58,739 nucleotides of DNA from Niabella sp. (GTDB lineage Bacteria; Bacteroidota; Bacteroidia; Chitinophagales; Chitinophagaceae): the NCBI GenBank assembly GCA_017744795.1, contig JAGIAQ010000014.1:234-58972 (forward strand), read 5' to 3'. The notes under the pieces are model-generated. The model saw nothing but the letters and a program-made list of their open reading frames with translations, did no database searches and was not told the DNA's origin. Shown here piece by piece: positions 8,030 to 16,086 of the stretch; position 1 is the first letter of the stretch; each line of letters starts with the position of its first letter. Both the position numbers and the translations under genes were made by a program.

Positions 8030-9316
8030 TTACAATTTGTACTTTTCCCTGTACCGGTGGTACAACTGGGTTTGTTTATTCGCCAGGTTTATCTTGCGTC
8101 CCTGGATGAAAGCATCAGTAACAATACTTTTATCCATATCAAGGATATCACCGGATGAGATGACGATGTTAGCATCTTTACCCACTTCAATGGAGCCAGC
8201 ACGGTCGTCAACACCAAGGATGCGGGCAGCGTCGGCTGTAATAGCTTGCAGCGCTTCTTCCTTAGAAAGTCCATAGGCACTGGCCGTTCCGGCAAGGAAG
8301 GCAAGATTGCGATAACGCGCCTCTGCAAAATCATCATTCAGTGCAAACAATACGCCGGCTTTTTTAAGAATGGCTGGCGTTTTAAAGGGTTGGTCAATCG
8401 CATCATCCTCGAGGGTAGGCAACGCGTGCAACGCATTTAAGATCACCGGGATATTATTCTGCTTTAACAGATCGGCCAACAGGTAACTATCGCTGCCGCC
8501 AACAATCACCACATTGATGTCAAATGTTTTGGCCAGGTCAATCGCCACCAGGATCTGGCGGGAGATGTCGGCTGTTACAAACAGTTTTTGTTTCTTTTCA
8601 AACAAGGGCCTTAAAGCCTCAAATTTCAGATTTGTTTCCTGTTTGGAAGAAGCATTCGCATAAGCCTTTGCTTCTGCAAAAAAAGATTTTAATTCTTCTA
8701 CCTTTTTCATTCCTTCTTTTACAGGATCTGTGGCGGGAGCCGGTCCGTAGCTACGCAACGGTTTTATAAGCTCCGGCATATTCAGCACCATCCCATTATC
8801 CGCCTTATACAAAGCATCCTCCCAGGTCCAGGCATCTAATTGTACTACCGATGAAGAGCCCGTCAGAAACCTGCCATTGGGTATCACATTTGCCAACAGG
8901 ATCCCGTTAGAACGAAGCGTATTGATAATCCGCGAATCCGTATTATACGCTACAATAGAGCGCACATCAGGGTTGTATTCGCCCAGTTCATAATAATCAT
9001 TGCTGCCGCGCACGCCGCTGCCGATCTCGCGCAGACCAAGATCAGTACTGGGTAAAATCAAACCAGGGTAAACATTTTTCCCAGATGCGTCAATAACGGT
9101 TGCCCCGCTGATCGTTTCGGGTTGCTCACTCACCTTCTGAATTTTTCCGTCGCGGATCACAACGGAGCCATTTTGAATTACCGCTCCTTTTCCGGTATGA
9201 ATAATACCGTTATTGATAATAATAACGCCTTCCTGTTTTTTAGCGGGATAAATATCATCCTGTGCAGCTGCTGCCAACGAACAAAAGAAAAACAATATAT
9301 AGAATGCCAGTTTCAT
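8030..9316 (-). CDS. Secreted amidohydrolase-family protein lacking the HxH metal motif
   Basis: A 428-residue exported protein (signal peptide about 1-18, LAAAAQ) with the layout of imidazolonepropionase-like amidohydrolases: an N-terminal beta sandwich (VIRDGKIQKV, GATVIDASGKNVYPGLI) and a C-terminal return (ARILGVDDRAGSIEVGKDANIVI). The HxH that normally follows VYPGLID is replaced by Ser90-Thr91-Asp92, so the usual binuclear metal site cannot form. It lies 18 bases after the larger amidohydrolase gene and is probably co-transcribed with it. It may be a non-catalytic partner or scaffold. The family is clear but the role is unknown. Confidence 0.82.
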   Translation of the reverse strand: MKLAFYILFFFCSLAAAAQDDIYPAKKQEGVIIINNGIIHTGKGAVIQNGSVVIRDGKIQKVSEQPETISGATVIDASGKNVYPGLILPSTDLGLREIGSGVRGSNDYYELGEYNPDVRSIVAYNTDSRIINTLRSNGILLANVIPNGRFLTGSSSVVQLDAWTWEDALYKADNGMVLNMPELIKPLRSYGPAPATDPVKEGMKKVEELKSFFAEAKAYANASSKQETNLKFEALRPLFEKKQKLFVTADISRQILVAIDLAKTFDINVVIVGGSDSYLLADLLKQNNIPVILNALHALPTLEDDAIDQPFKTPAILKKAGVLFALNDDFAEARYRNLAFLAGTASAYGLSKEEALQAITADAARILGVDDRAGSIEVGKDANIVISSGDILDMDKSIVTDAFIQGRKINLANKQTQLYHRYREKYKL

Positions 9317-9334
9317 TGTAATAGAATTTAATAA

Positions 9335-12300
9335 TTAAAGATCAAAGCCATCAACGGTTAAAACACCGCCCGCGTGTTCATAATCCTCACAGTGCAAAAC
9401 CACCTGGGGCGTTGGCTTCACGGCAACCGCAGGTGCTCCCCCTTTTGCAGCAGCCAGCATTTTTTGTATCAGGCGGTTGCGTTCGGTTGCAATGTGGGCC
9501 TGTTTTTGTTTGTCCTGCTCCCTGTCAAAATAAATGGTGCCATCTACCATTGTATAAAGCGCCTGCGCGTATATGCTTAGCGGATTGTTGCTCCATAAAA
9601 CCAGATCAGCATCTTTTCCTATTTTAATACTCCCCACCCGGTCTTCCACATGCAATGCTTTTGCGGGGTTCAGGGTTACCATTTTAAAGGCCTCATCCTC
9701 CGTTACGCCGCCGTATTTGATCGTTTTGGCGGCTTCCTGGTTCAGGCGGCGCGCCATTTCAGCATCATCGCTGTTAATACAAACATTCAACCCCATCTTT
9801 TGCATGATCGCGGCATTATAGGGTATCGCATCCCGTACTTCATTCTTATAAGCCCACCAGTCGGAGAAAGTAGACACATTGGAACCATGTTGTTTGATGC
9901 GGTCGGCAACTTTATACCCTTCTAATATGTGCGTAAACGTGTTCACTTTGAAGCCATATTTTTCGGCAATATTGATCAGCCCCAAAATCTCACTCTGAAC
10001 ATAACTATGACAGGTAATAAACCGTTTCTTATTCAAGATCTCTACCAGTGCATCCAGCTCCAGGTCGCGGCGCACTTCTTTACTACCCGACTTCAGCGCT
10101 TTTTCATAGTCCCGTGCCCGTTGAAACGCATCGTTCAATACTTCGTATACACCCATGCGGGTATCGGGATAACGCGTATTCCCCATGGGCTGCGCCGTCC
10201 GTTTTACATTTTCGCCCAGCGCGAATTTGATAAACGGATCAGCCCCTTTAAACTTCAGCCCTTCATCATCTGCACCCCAGCGCAGCTTTATCAATTGCGT
10301 TTGCCCGCCAATGGTATTTGCGGAACCATGCAGGATATGCGAAGTGGTAACACCACCACTCAACTGGCGATAGATATTGATATCTTCCGGATTCAGGTTG
10401 TCGCCAATACGCACTTCCGATGTAACGGATTGTGCGCCTTCATTGATCGAGAATGCAGCAATATGCGAATGTTCATCAATGATCCCCGGAGTCAGGTACT
10501 TGCCGCTGCCGTCAATAACCCTGGCCCCGGAGGCGGAGAGCCCCTTTCCTATTTGTGCGATCTTGCCGGCTTTAACCAATACATCCGTATGTTCCAGGCG
10601 CCCGGCAGCTTCATTGGTCCAAACCGTTGCATCTTTAATAAGTATCGTTTCCTGCTGCGGCAGTTGCTCATTGCCATACCCATCAAAAGGGTACACTATT
10701 TTCCCCAACGGCGGATTGTTTTTTGCCTGCGCTGAATCTTTTCCGGTAACACCGTTTTTAACCAGGGTGGCTACCCAGCTAACCGCCGCACCTTTTTCAT
10801 CCGTGCCCACCCCCTGCCAGGTAGTACCATAGTCGATGCCACTCAGTCTTATGAGGTATCCGGCCTGTGTTTTTTCAAAAACAGAATCCTTTTTGCCTGC
10901 GGGAGCTTTATCAGCTGGTTTTAATGAAAAGCTGAGGGCCACCAGACTGCCATCCGAATTAAACTTTGTTGTTAAGGCATCTTTATCTTTTACCGTAGCC
11001 TGGCTATTATTTTTTACTTCCAGGTTATACTGCCGGGTAGCGCCCGGGCCGGTAACCACAAGCTGGTATTGCCCGCTTTTTTCATTATTGATCCTGGAAT
11101 TAATATCATAGCGGTCGCCCTGGATCCAGTTCTCTATCAACACGGTTTTTTCCGAAAAAAGATTACCGCTGGTGATGATGAAATTGGCGAGCTTGCCCGG
11201 CGCGAGACTGCCCACTTTATCGGAAATTTTAAGCAATGCAGCCGGAGTAGCGGTGAGCGCTTCCAATGCCGCTTTTTCCGAAAGACCGTACTGCAGCGCT
11301 TTGCGCAGGTTGGGCCAGAAAGATTTTGAATCTTTGAGGTCCGCAGCCGTAATAACAAACGGGATCTTCGCCTTTTCGAAGGCAGCCAGGTTACCGGGCG
11401 CCAGTTCCCAATGCTCCAGGTCACTTAAGGCTACAAAGCGCGCATCGGCAGGATCATCCACCTTTTGAGCCTCGGGAAAATTTAAGGAAAGAATAAAAGG
11501 CGCTTTGGTAGCCGCAATTTCTTTGATCCGCTGGTATTCATTACCACCGCCTTTAATAATATATTGCACACCAAACTCATCACCAATACGATCCGCCCGC
11601 AGATCGCTCCACTTATCATTGGCTTCAAAGATCTGGGGCAAGGGCTGATCTTCGTTCCAGGCCTCCAGCGAGCGGTTCACGCCTTCTTTTGCAGGCCGGC
11701 TTTTATACCATTGTGCATCCAGGTAGGTCTGGCGCAGCAGGGCTACGGCACCCATCATACTGCCCGGGTAGCTTTGTGTAGAGGTTCCTTTGCTAAACGA
11801 GTAGAATGCTGCGGCCTTATCTTTTAAGATCGTCAGGTTTTCTTTTTTCTTTGCGAGCGTAGCCACAACTCCCGTACCACGGGCAATACCGTCTTTTTGG
11901 TGCGACAACACGGTTCCGAACCCAAGTTCCCGTAAGGGCTGTGCTTTTGATTCATCGGTACTAAAAAGATCCACGGCATTTATCTCACTTCGGATCGCCT
12001 GGTTCCAGTTATAAGGGCCTTTAGTTGTACTAGTAAATTGCTGCGGACCAAAAAAGGAGAAATTACCCGCCGGCCTCTGCGATGCAGTCATGCCATAATC
12101 GCTGTAGACGTCTATCAGGGAGGGATAGATATAGCTCCCCTTGCAATCCACCACCACGGCATCTTTGGGGGCAGCCCCCGTTCCGATGCTTACAATTTTC
12201 CCTTCTTTTATCACCATAATACCGTTTTGCACGGTTGTATTAACATCCTTTACAATTGTCGCATTCGTAAATGCAAAAACACCGGTGCGGGGATCAGCAA

Positions 12301-12382
12301 CGCCGTTAACGGGAAACGAGACCTGGGCAGCCGCCATAAAGACCAGCAGCCAGCTTAGTGGCAGCAATATCAATTTCTTCAT
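9335..12382 (-). CDS. Secreted double amidohydrolase: degenerate N-half fused to an intact C-half
   Basis: The ATG at 12382 was preferred to a TTG two codons upstream because the signal peptide (KKLILLPLSWLL to about residue 19) follows it directly. The product has 1015 residues. Residues 20-430 repeat the amidohydrolase layout but have Tyr-Ser-Asp (93-95) where HxH is expected. Residues 575-990 are a second copy with intact His638-Ser-His640 (IIDEHSH), a later FITCHSY histidine and NSDDAEM as the catalytic aspartate region. The C-half is probably a metal-dependent hydrolase acting outside the cytoplasm on cyclic amides or peptides, but the substrate is unknown. A near-consensus -7 box (TACTTTTC) lies at 12400-12407. 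Confidence 0.87.
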   Translation of the reverse strand: MKKLILLPLSWLLVFMAAAQVSFPVNGVADPRTGVFAFTNATIVKDVNTTVQNGIMVIKEGKIVSIGTGAAPKDAVVVDCKGSYIYPSLIDVYSDYGMTASQRPAGNFSFFGPQQFTSTTKGPYNWNQAIRSEINAVDLFSTDESKAQPLRELGFGTVLSHQKDGIARGTGVVATLAKKKENLTILKDKAAAFYSFSKGTSTQSYPGSMMGAVALLRQTYLDAQWYKSRPAKEGVNRSLEAWNEDQPLPQIFEANDKWSDLRADRIGDEFGVQYIIKGGGNEYQRIKEIAATKAPFILSLNFPEAQKVDDPADARFVALSDLEHWELAPGNLAAFEKAKIPFVITAADLKDSKSFWPNLRKALQYGLSEKAALEALTATPAALLKISDKVGSLAPGKLANFIITSGNLFSEKTVLIENWIQGDRYDINSRINNEKSGQYQLVVTGPGATRQYNLEVKNNSQATVKDKDALTTKFNSDGSLVALSFSLKPADKAPAGKKDSVFEKTQAGYLIRLSGIDYGTTWQGVGTDEKGAAVSWVATLVKNGVTGKDSAQAKNNPPLGKIVYPFDGYGNEQLPQQETILIKDATVWTNEAAGRLEHTDVLVKAGKIAQIGKGLSASGARVIDGSGKYLTPGIIDEHSHIAAFSINEGAQSVTSEVRIGDNLNPEDINIYRQLSGGVTTSHILHGSANTIGGQTQLIKLRWGADDEGLKFKGADPFIKFALGENVKRTAQPMGNTRYPDTRMGVYEVLNDAFQRARDYEKALKSGSKEVRRDLELDALVEILNKKRFITCHSYVQSEILGLINIAEKYGFKVNTFTHILEGYKVADRIKQHGSNVSTFSDWWAYKNEVRDAIPYNAAIMQKMGLNVCINSDDAEMARRLNQEAAKTIKYGGVTEDEAFKMVTLNPAKALHVEDRVGSIKIGKDADLVLWSNNPLSIYAQALYTMVDGTIYFDREQDKQKQAHIATERNRLIQKMLAAAKGGAPAVAVKPTPQVVLHCEDYEHAGGVLTVDGFDL

Positions 12383-12680
12383 CAGCAAAAAATTTTGGAG
12401 AAAAGTAGGGAAATTAATTGGAATAATAGCAACGCTAATGCTGATTTACATTTAACGTTTAACGTCTGAGGTTTGACATTTGAAAGTTCGTTCCTTAACG
12501 TTGGTTATGAGTTTATGATCTGGCGTTCAGCGTTAGGCATTGTATTTGACTTTCGGAGTGCCGGGTTTGACGTTTAACGTCTCACGTTTATCCCTAAAAT
12601 AGTTGCAGGAGACCCACCGGCGGTCTCCTGCGATACGCGCTGCCATCCCGCAGCACGCAATAATATTGTGGCGTTGATCC
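12383..12680. repeat. Intergenic region with degenerate ACGTTTAACG repeats and a palindrome
   Basis: Between about 12451 and 12592 the sequence is a loose chain of words such as TTTAACGTTTAACGTC, GTTTGACATTTG, GGCGTTCAGCGTTAGG and GTTTGACGTTTAACGTC. The words are spaced about 7 bases apart. A related tract lies at 45254-45323 (AGCGTTTAGCGTTCAGC). A perfect 10-bp hairpin follows at 12605-12631. No gene is credible here. Confidence 0.55.
12605..12631. terminator. Perfect 10-bp hairpin downstream of the ammonium transporter gene
   Basis: GCAGGAGACC (12605-12614) and GGTCTCCTGC (12622-12631) form a perfect stem with a 7-base loop, about 50 bases past the transporter stop. There is no clear T-run, so it is either a weak terminator or a REP-type element. 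Confidence 0.45.
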
Positions 12681-14000
12681 TTACAAACTTTCTCCGTGCT
12701 GAGAACGGTCCAGCCCTTCTTTTTCCTCTTCTTCGGTTACCCGCAGCGGGGTGATAAGGTCGGTTACTTTCAGCAGGATAAACGACATCGTTAACACAAA
12801 TACCACTACCCCGATCAGCACCAATACATGGGTGGTAAACAATTTTGTTTCGCCGAAAAACAATCCGTTCGCCCCGGCAGGATTGATCGCTTTATTTGCA
12901 AAAACACCAGTAAGCAACATGCCTACCATGCCGCCCACACCATGACAGGGGAATACGTCCAGCGTATCGTCGATAGATGTTTTGGTGCGCCATTCTACCA
13001 TCAGGTTACTCACAATGGCGGCTATAATTCCGATCACCATCGCATGCGGGATACTCACAAATCCTGCAGCCGGAGTAATCGCTACAAGACCCACAACCGC
13101 ACCGATCGAAGTGCCCATCGCCGAAGGCTTTTTCCCTCTTAATGCATCAAAAATGATCCAGCAGAAAGCAGCTGCACCGGAAGCAACGGCGGTAGTAGCC
13201 AAAGCAGAGGCAGCAAGCGTATTAGCGCCCATCGCAGAACCCCCGTTAAAACCAAACCAGCCAAACCAAAGCAAACCGGTACCTATCAATACATAAGTGA
13301 TCCGCGCCGGCTTGTTCTCGCTCGTATCGGTGCGCTTTTTCAGATAGATCGCCCCGGCCAATGCCGCAAGACCCGCACTCATATGCACCACGGTTCCGCC
13401 TGCAAAATCCAGTACACCCAGCTTAAATAAAAAGCCATCCGGATGCCAGGTAGCATGCGCCAGCGGACAGTATATAAATATGATAAACAAGCATATAAAA
13501 AGAATAAGGGAAGTAAAACGGATACGCTCTGAAAAGGCCCCCGTGACAAGAGCAGGCGTGATGATGGCAAATTTCAGCTGAAAAAATGCAAATACCGCCA
13601 GGGGGACCGTAGCGGCCAACGGCCAGGGTTTTCCCTCCAGCACCCCGTTCATCAGGAAAAAGGTTTTGGGGTTGCCGATGATCCCTCCGATAGAATCACC
13701 AAAAGCCAGACTAAAACCAAAGATCACCCAAATCATGGTTACGATAGCCATACAGATAAAGCTTTGCAGCATGGTAGAGATCACATTTTTCTTTTTCACC
13801 ATACCACCGTAAAAAAAGGCCAGCCCGGGTGTCATGATCAACACCAGCGCAGCTGAGGTCAGCATCCAGGCTGTATCGCCGGAATTGATCTCTGCATGCT
13901 GCTCAATCTTTACAGGATTGTGGCCGCAAAACAAACAAAGAATACCTACAAGAATTACCAGGATAAAAGGAATGATCGCTAATCTTCGGGTCATTGACAT
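12681..14000 (-). CDS. amtB: Ammonium transporter (Amt/Mep family)
   Basis: Inner-membrane channel for ammonium/ammonia uptake. The protein has 439 residues: an N-terminal hydrophobic segment (possible signal peptide, 1-25), then 11 TM helices starting at DTAWMLTSAALVLIMTPGLAFFYGG. The pore histidine pair is visible in DFAGGTVVHMSAG and FPCHGVGGMVGML. The C-terminal tail ends EEEEKEGLDRSQHGESL, the conserved region that meets PII proteins. No glnK/PII gene is adjacent, which is unusual compared with the common amtB-glnK pairing. A likely promoter lies at 14080-14109. Confidence 0.95.
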   Translation of the reverse strand: MSMTRRLAIIPFILVILVGILCLFCGHNPVKIEQHAEINSGDTAWMLTSAALVLIMTPGLAFFYGGMVKKKNVISTMLQSFICMAIVTMIWVIFGFSLAFGDSIGGIIGNPKTFFLMNGVLEGKPWPLAATVPLAVFAFFQLKFAIITPALVTGAFSERIRFTSLILFICLFIIFIYCPLAHATWHPDGFLFKLGVLDFAGGTVVHMSAGLAALAGAIYLKKRTDTSENKPARITYVLIGTGLLWFGWFGFNGGSAMGANTLAASALATTAVASGAAAFCWIIFDALRGKKPSAMGTSIGAVVGLVAITPAAGFVSIPHAMVIGIIAAIVSNLMVEWRTKTSIDDTLDVFPCHGVGGMVGMLLTGVFANKAINPAGANGLFFGETKLFTTHVLVLIGVVVFVLTMSFILLKVTDLITPLRVTEEEEKEGLDRSQHGESL

Positions 14001-14230
14001 ATTACGTAAATTTTAGCTTTGACTTTAGTTAAAAAAATTGATACAATAGAACAATTACAACTATCAGAATCCAAAAATACAAATATAAAACCATGTTTTA
14101 ACAAACAAAATACTAAAATATAATACATTTATTATTTAATAATATATAATTGTCTGATATTTTACAAAACATCGTAGGTATTGGTAAATATTTTAAATAT
14201 TATACTTTTATATAATATTTAAAACGGGCA
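14001..14230. other. AT-rich leader and promoter region of the ammonium transporter gene
   Basis: This stretch is far more AT-rich than its surroundings, with runs such as TATATAAT and TTTAAATATT, and holds no gene. It carries the transporter promoter and probably extra regulatory DNA. No clear operator palindrome was found. Confidence 0.5.
14080..14109 (-). promoter_or_regulatory. Likely promoter of the ammonium transporter gene
   Basis: On the minus strand TTTG (14106-14109) and TATATTTG (14080-14087) form a -33/-7 pair with an 18-base spacer. A second -7 match, TATTTTTG, directly abuts it at 14072-14079. The leader would be about 65-75 bases. Confidence 0.45.
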
Positions 14231-14260
14231 TAAAAAAACGGGTAGGCACCCGTTTTAAAA
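14231..14260 (-). terminator. Rho-independent terminator of the aminotransferase gene
   Basis: On the minus strand AAACGGGT and ACCCGTTT pair over a 4-base loop, followed by a run of Ts. It begins about 13 bases past the stop at 14273. Confidence 0.8.
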
Positions 14261-14272
14261 CTCTCGTACTTC

Positions 14273-15472
14273 TTAATCCCTGCGACCTGGATATACTTTT
14301 AAGGCCTGCTCCAGGCAATCCATTGCCGCGTTGATGGCTTCCTTATTGAGCACATATGCCAATCGCACTTCATTTTTACCCAGTCCCGGAGTGGCATAAA
14401 AACCGGTTGCCGGCGCCAGCATCAGGGTTTGTTGATTGTGCTCAAAGGATTCCAGCAGCCACTGGCAGAACACGTCACAATCATCGATCGGCAATTTGGC
14501 CATGGCGTAAAAAGCACCGCCGGGATTGGGGCAAAAAACGCCCTCCATCGCATTCAGCCGCTGCACCAGCAGGTTCCTGCGACTTTCATACTCCTCTTTT
14601 GTGGCAGCAAAATAATCTGAAGGCAGGTCCACAGCCGCTTCGCCCATAATCTGGGCCAGTCCGGGCGGACTTAACCGCGCCTGGCCAAACTTCAACGCCG
14701 CCGCATATACTTCTTTATTTTTCGTAACCAATGCTCCAATACGCGCGCCGCAGGCACTGTACCGCTTGCTGATGGTATCCAGCAACACCACGTTTTCGTC
14801 TACCCCGGAAAGCTGCAATGCATTGATATAGTCTTTGTCCGTATACCGGAATTCCCGGTACGCCTCATCAGAAAAAAGATAGAGCTGGTGCCTTTTACAA
14901 ATAGCGCCCAGTGCCTCAATTTCTTCCCTGCTGTACACATAACCCGTTGGATTATTGGGGTTACAGATCAGGATCGCACGGGTACGTTTCGTGATCACTT
15001 TTTCAAAATCTTCTATCGCAGGCAATGCAAACCCCGTTTCGATTGCCGACGGAATCGGTACTACAGTAACACCTGCCTCACAGGCGAATCCGTTATAGTT
15101 GGCATAAAAGGGTTCCGGAATGATCACTTCATCTCCCGCATCCAGACAGGCAAAAAATGCAAACAGGATCGCCTCGCTGCCACCGGTGGTGATCAAGATC
15201 TGCTCATGTGTTACATCGATCCCGATACTGCGATAATACTGCACCAGCTTCCTCCGGTAACTTTCATTACCGGCGCTGTGCGAATATTCCAGCACCCGCA
15301 TGTGCATATCCTTTACCGCCTGCATGGCCGCCGGAGGCGTTTCAATATCCGGTTGCCCAATATTAAGGTGGTACACGGTAATACCCTTTTGTTTTGCGCC
15401 CTCTGCATAGGGCACCAATTTGCGGATCGGAGAAGCAGGCATTTCCCTGCCTCTTTGAGAAATTCTAATCAT
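14273..15472 (-). CDS. Class I PLP-dependent aminotransferase
   Basis: Cytosolic fold-type I transaminase of 399 residues, in the group that includes aspartate, aromatic and alanine aminotransferases. Visible motifs are the substrate-contact HLNIGQPDIETP near the N-terminus, CNPNNPTGYVYS, the PLP-phenol contact SDEAYREFRY, the Schiff-base lysine in DTISKRYSACGARIG, and RLAYVL with the carboxylate-binding Arg near the C-terminus. The amino-acid specificity cannot be decided from sequence alone. It is a single-gene unit with its own terminator and no biosynthetic neighbours. Confidence 0.9.
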   Translation of the reverse strand: MIRISQRGREMPASPIRKLVPYAEGAKQKGITVYHLNIGQPDIETPPAAMQAVKDMHMRVLEYSHSAGNESYRRKLVQYYRSIGIDVTHEQILITTGGSEAILFAFFACLDAGDEVIIPEPFYANYNGFACEAGVTVVPIPSAIETGFALPAIEDFEKVITKRTRAILICNPNNPTGYVYSREEIEALGAICKRHQLYLFSDEAYREFRYTDKDYINALQLSGVDENVVLLDTISKRYSACGARIGALVTKNKEVYAAALKFGQARLSPPGLAQIMGEAAVDLPSDYFAATKEEYESRRNLLVQRLNAMEGVFCPNPGGAFYAMAKLPIDDCDVFCQWLLESFEHNQQTLMLAPATGFYATPGLGKNEVRLAYVLNKEAINAAMDCLEQALKVYPGRRD

Positions 15473-15563
15473 ACTGAAAAATAGAAGGGCAAAAATAAAA
15501 AAATTCCACCTTTACAGATGGAATAACTTGAAACTGTTCAATAATACTAAAAAACCAGACTCT

Positions 15564-15959
15564 TTATATAATTTCCCCTGTGAAGTAAACGGTTTTGGGT
15601 TGCGCTCCTTTTATCTTAATGGTAACGTCTTTTTTAAAGGTACTGCCAACGGCGGCGGTGGCATCATAGCCTACCTTAATTTTACCAACTTTCCCCGGCA
15701 TAATAGGTGCAGAGGGCTTTTCGGCCACGGTACAGCCACAACCCACCATTACATTTTGCACAATAACAGGTTTTTTGCTGATATTGGTAAACTCCATAAA
15801 GAAAGTAGTTCCCTTCTTAAACTTCAATTTACCCAGATCATACTCCTCCTTCGCCATCTTGATCACCTGATCAGCCGGAACACCTTCCTGCGCATAAGTG
15901 GTGACTGCAAATCCAAAAAACAATAAAACTGCCAAAAGGTAAAACTTCTTCATAATCAT
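15564..15959 (-). CDS. Secreted DUF1573 protein
   Basis: Small exported protein of 131 residues. A signal peptide covers about 1-23 (KKFYLLAVLLFFGFAVTTYAQ) and a single Ig-like DUF1573 domain follows (TTFFMEFTNISKKPVIVQNV, then GCGCTVAEKPSAPIMPGK). The GCGCT motif is the hallmark of this Bacteroidota-rich family, whose function is not established. A second ATG two codons in (15953) is an equally good start. The promoter at 15992-16024 gives a leader of about 30 bases. Confidence 0.88.
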   Translation of the reverse strand: MIMKKFYLLAVLLFFGFAVTTYAQEGVPADQVIKMAKEEYDLGKLKFKKGTTFFMEFTNISKKPVIVQNVMVGCGCTVAEKPSAPIMPGKVGKIKVGYDATAAVGSTFKKDVTIKIKGAQPKTVYFTGEII

Positions 15960-15991
15960 TAATTATTTTTGATAACTTAAAATAAAGATAA

Positions 15992-16024
15992 CAAAGGTAC
16001 ATCATAGATGTTCGGTGTTTCAAA
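15992..16024 (-). promoter_or_regulatory. Promoter of the DUF1573 gene
   Basis: On the minus strand TTTG (16021-16024) and TACCTTTG (15992-15999) form a -33/-7 pair with a 21-base spacer. Confidence 0.55.
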
Positions 16025-16041
16025 AAAGTTGCATCACATTA

Positions 16042-16063
16042 TACTAACTAACAAGAGTTAGTA
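16042..16063. promoter_or_regulatory. Operator-like inverted repeat upstream of the 2-oxoacid dehydrogenase gene
   Basis: TACTAACT (16042-16049) and AGTTAGTA (16056-16063) are perfect 8-base arms with a 6-base spacer. The repeat ends 10 bases before the -7 box at 16074, so it covers the -33 region. That is where a repressor or activator would bind. The regulator is unknown. Confidence 0.45.
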
Positions 16064-16073
16064 TTCAAATCCC

Positions 16074-16081
16074 TATTTTTG
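16074..16081 (+). promoter_or_regulatory. -7 element of the 2-oxoacid dehydrogenase E1 gene
   Basis: TATTTTTG matches TAnnTTTG exactly and ends five bases before the ATG at 16087, which predicts a leaderless or nearly leaderless mRNA. Confidence 0.5.
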
Positions 16082-16086
16082 CCGAT

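Noticed and set aside
9929..10735. Long plus-strand open frame opposite the large amidohydrolase gene
   Set aside because: It is antisense to a clear double-domain enzyme, its translation has no recognisable domain, and it has no promoter or start context of its own.
12451..12592. CRISPR array
   Set aside because: The repeated words are short and degenerate, with no constant repeat or spacer length and no cas gene nearby.
14888..15484. Plus-strand open frame opposite the aminotransferase gene
   Set aside because: It is the antisense shadow of a well-supported class I aminotransferase.
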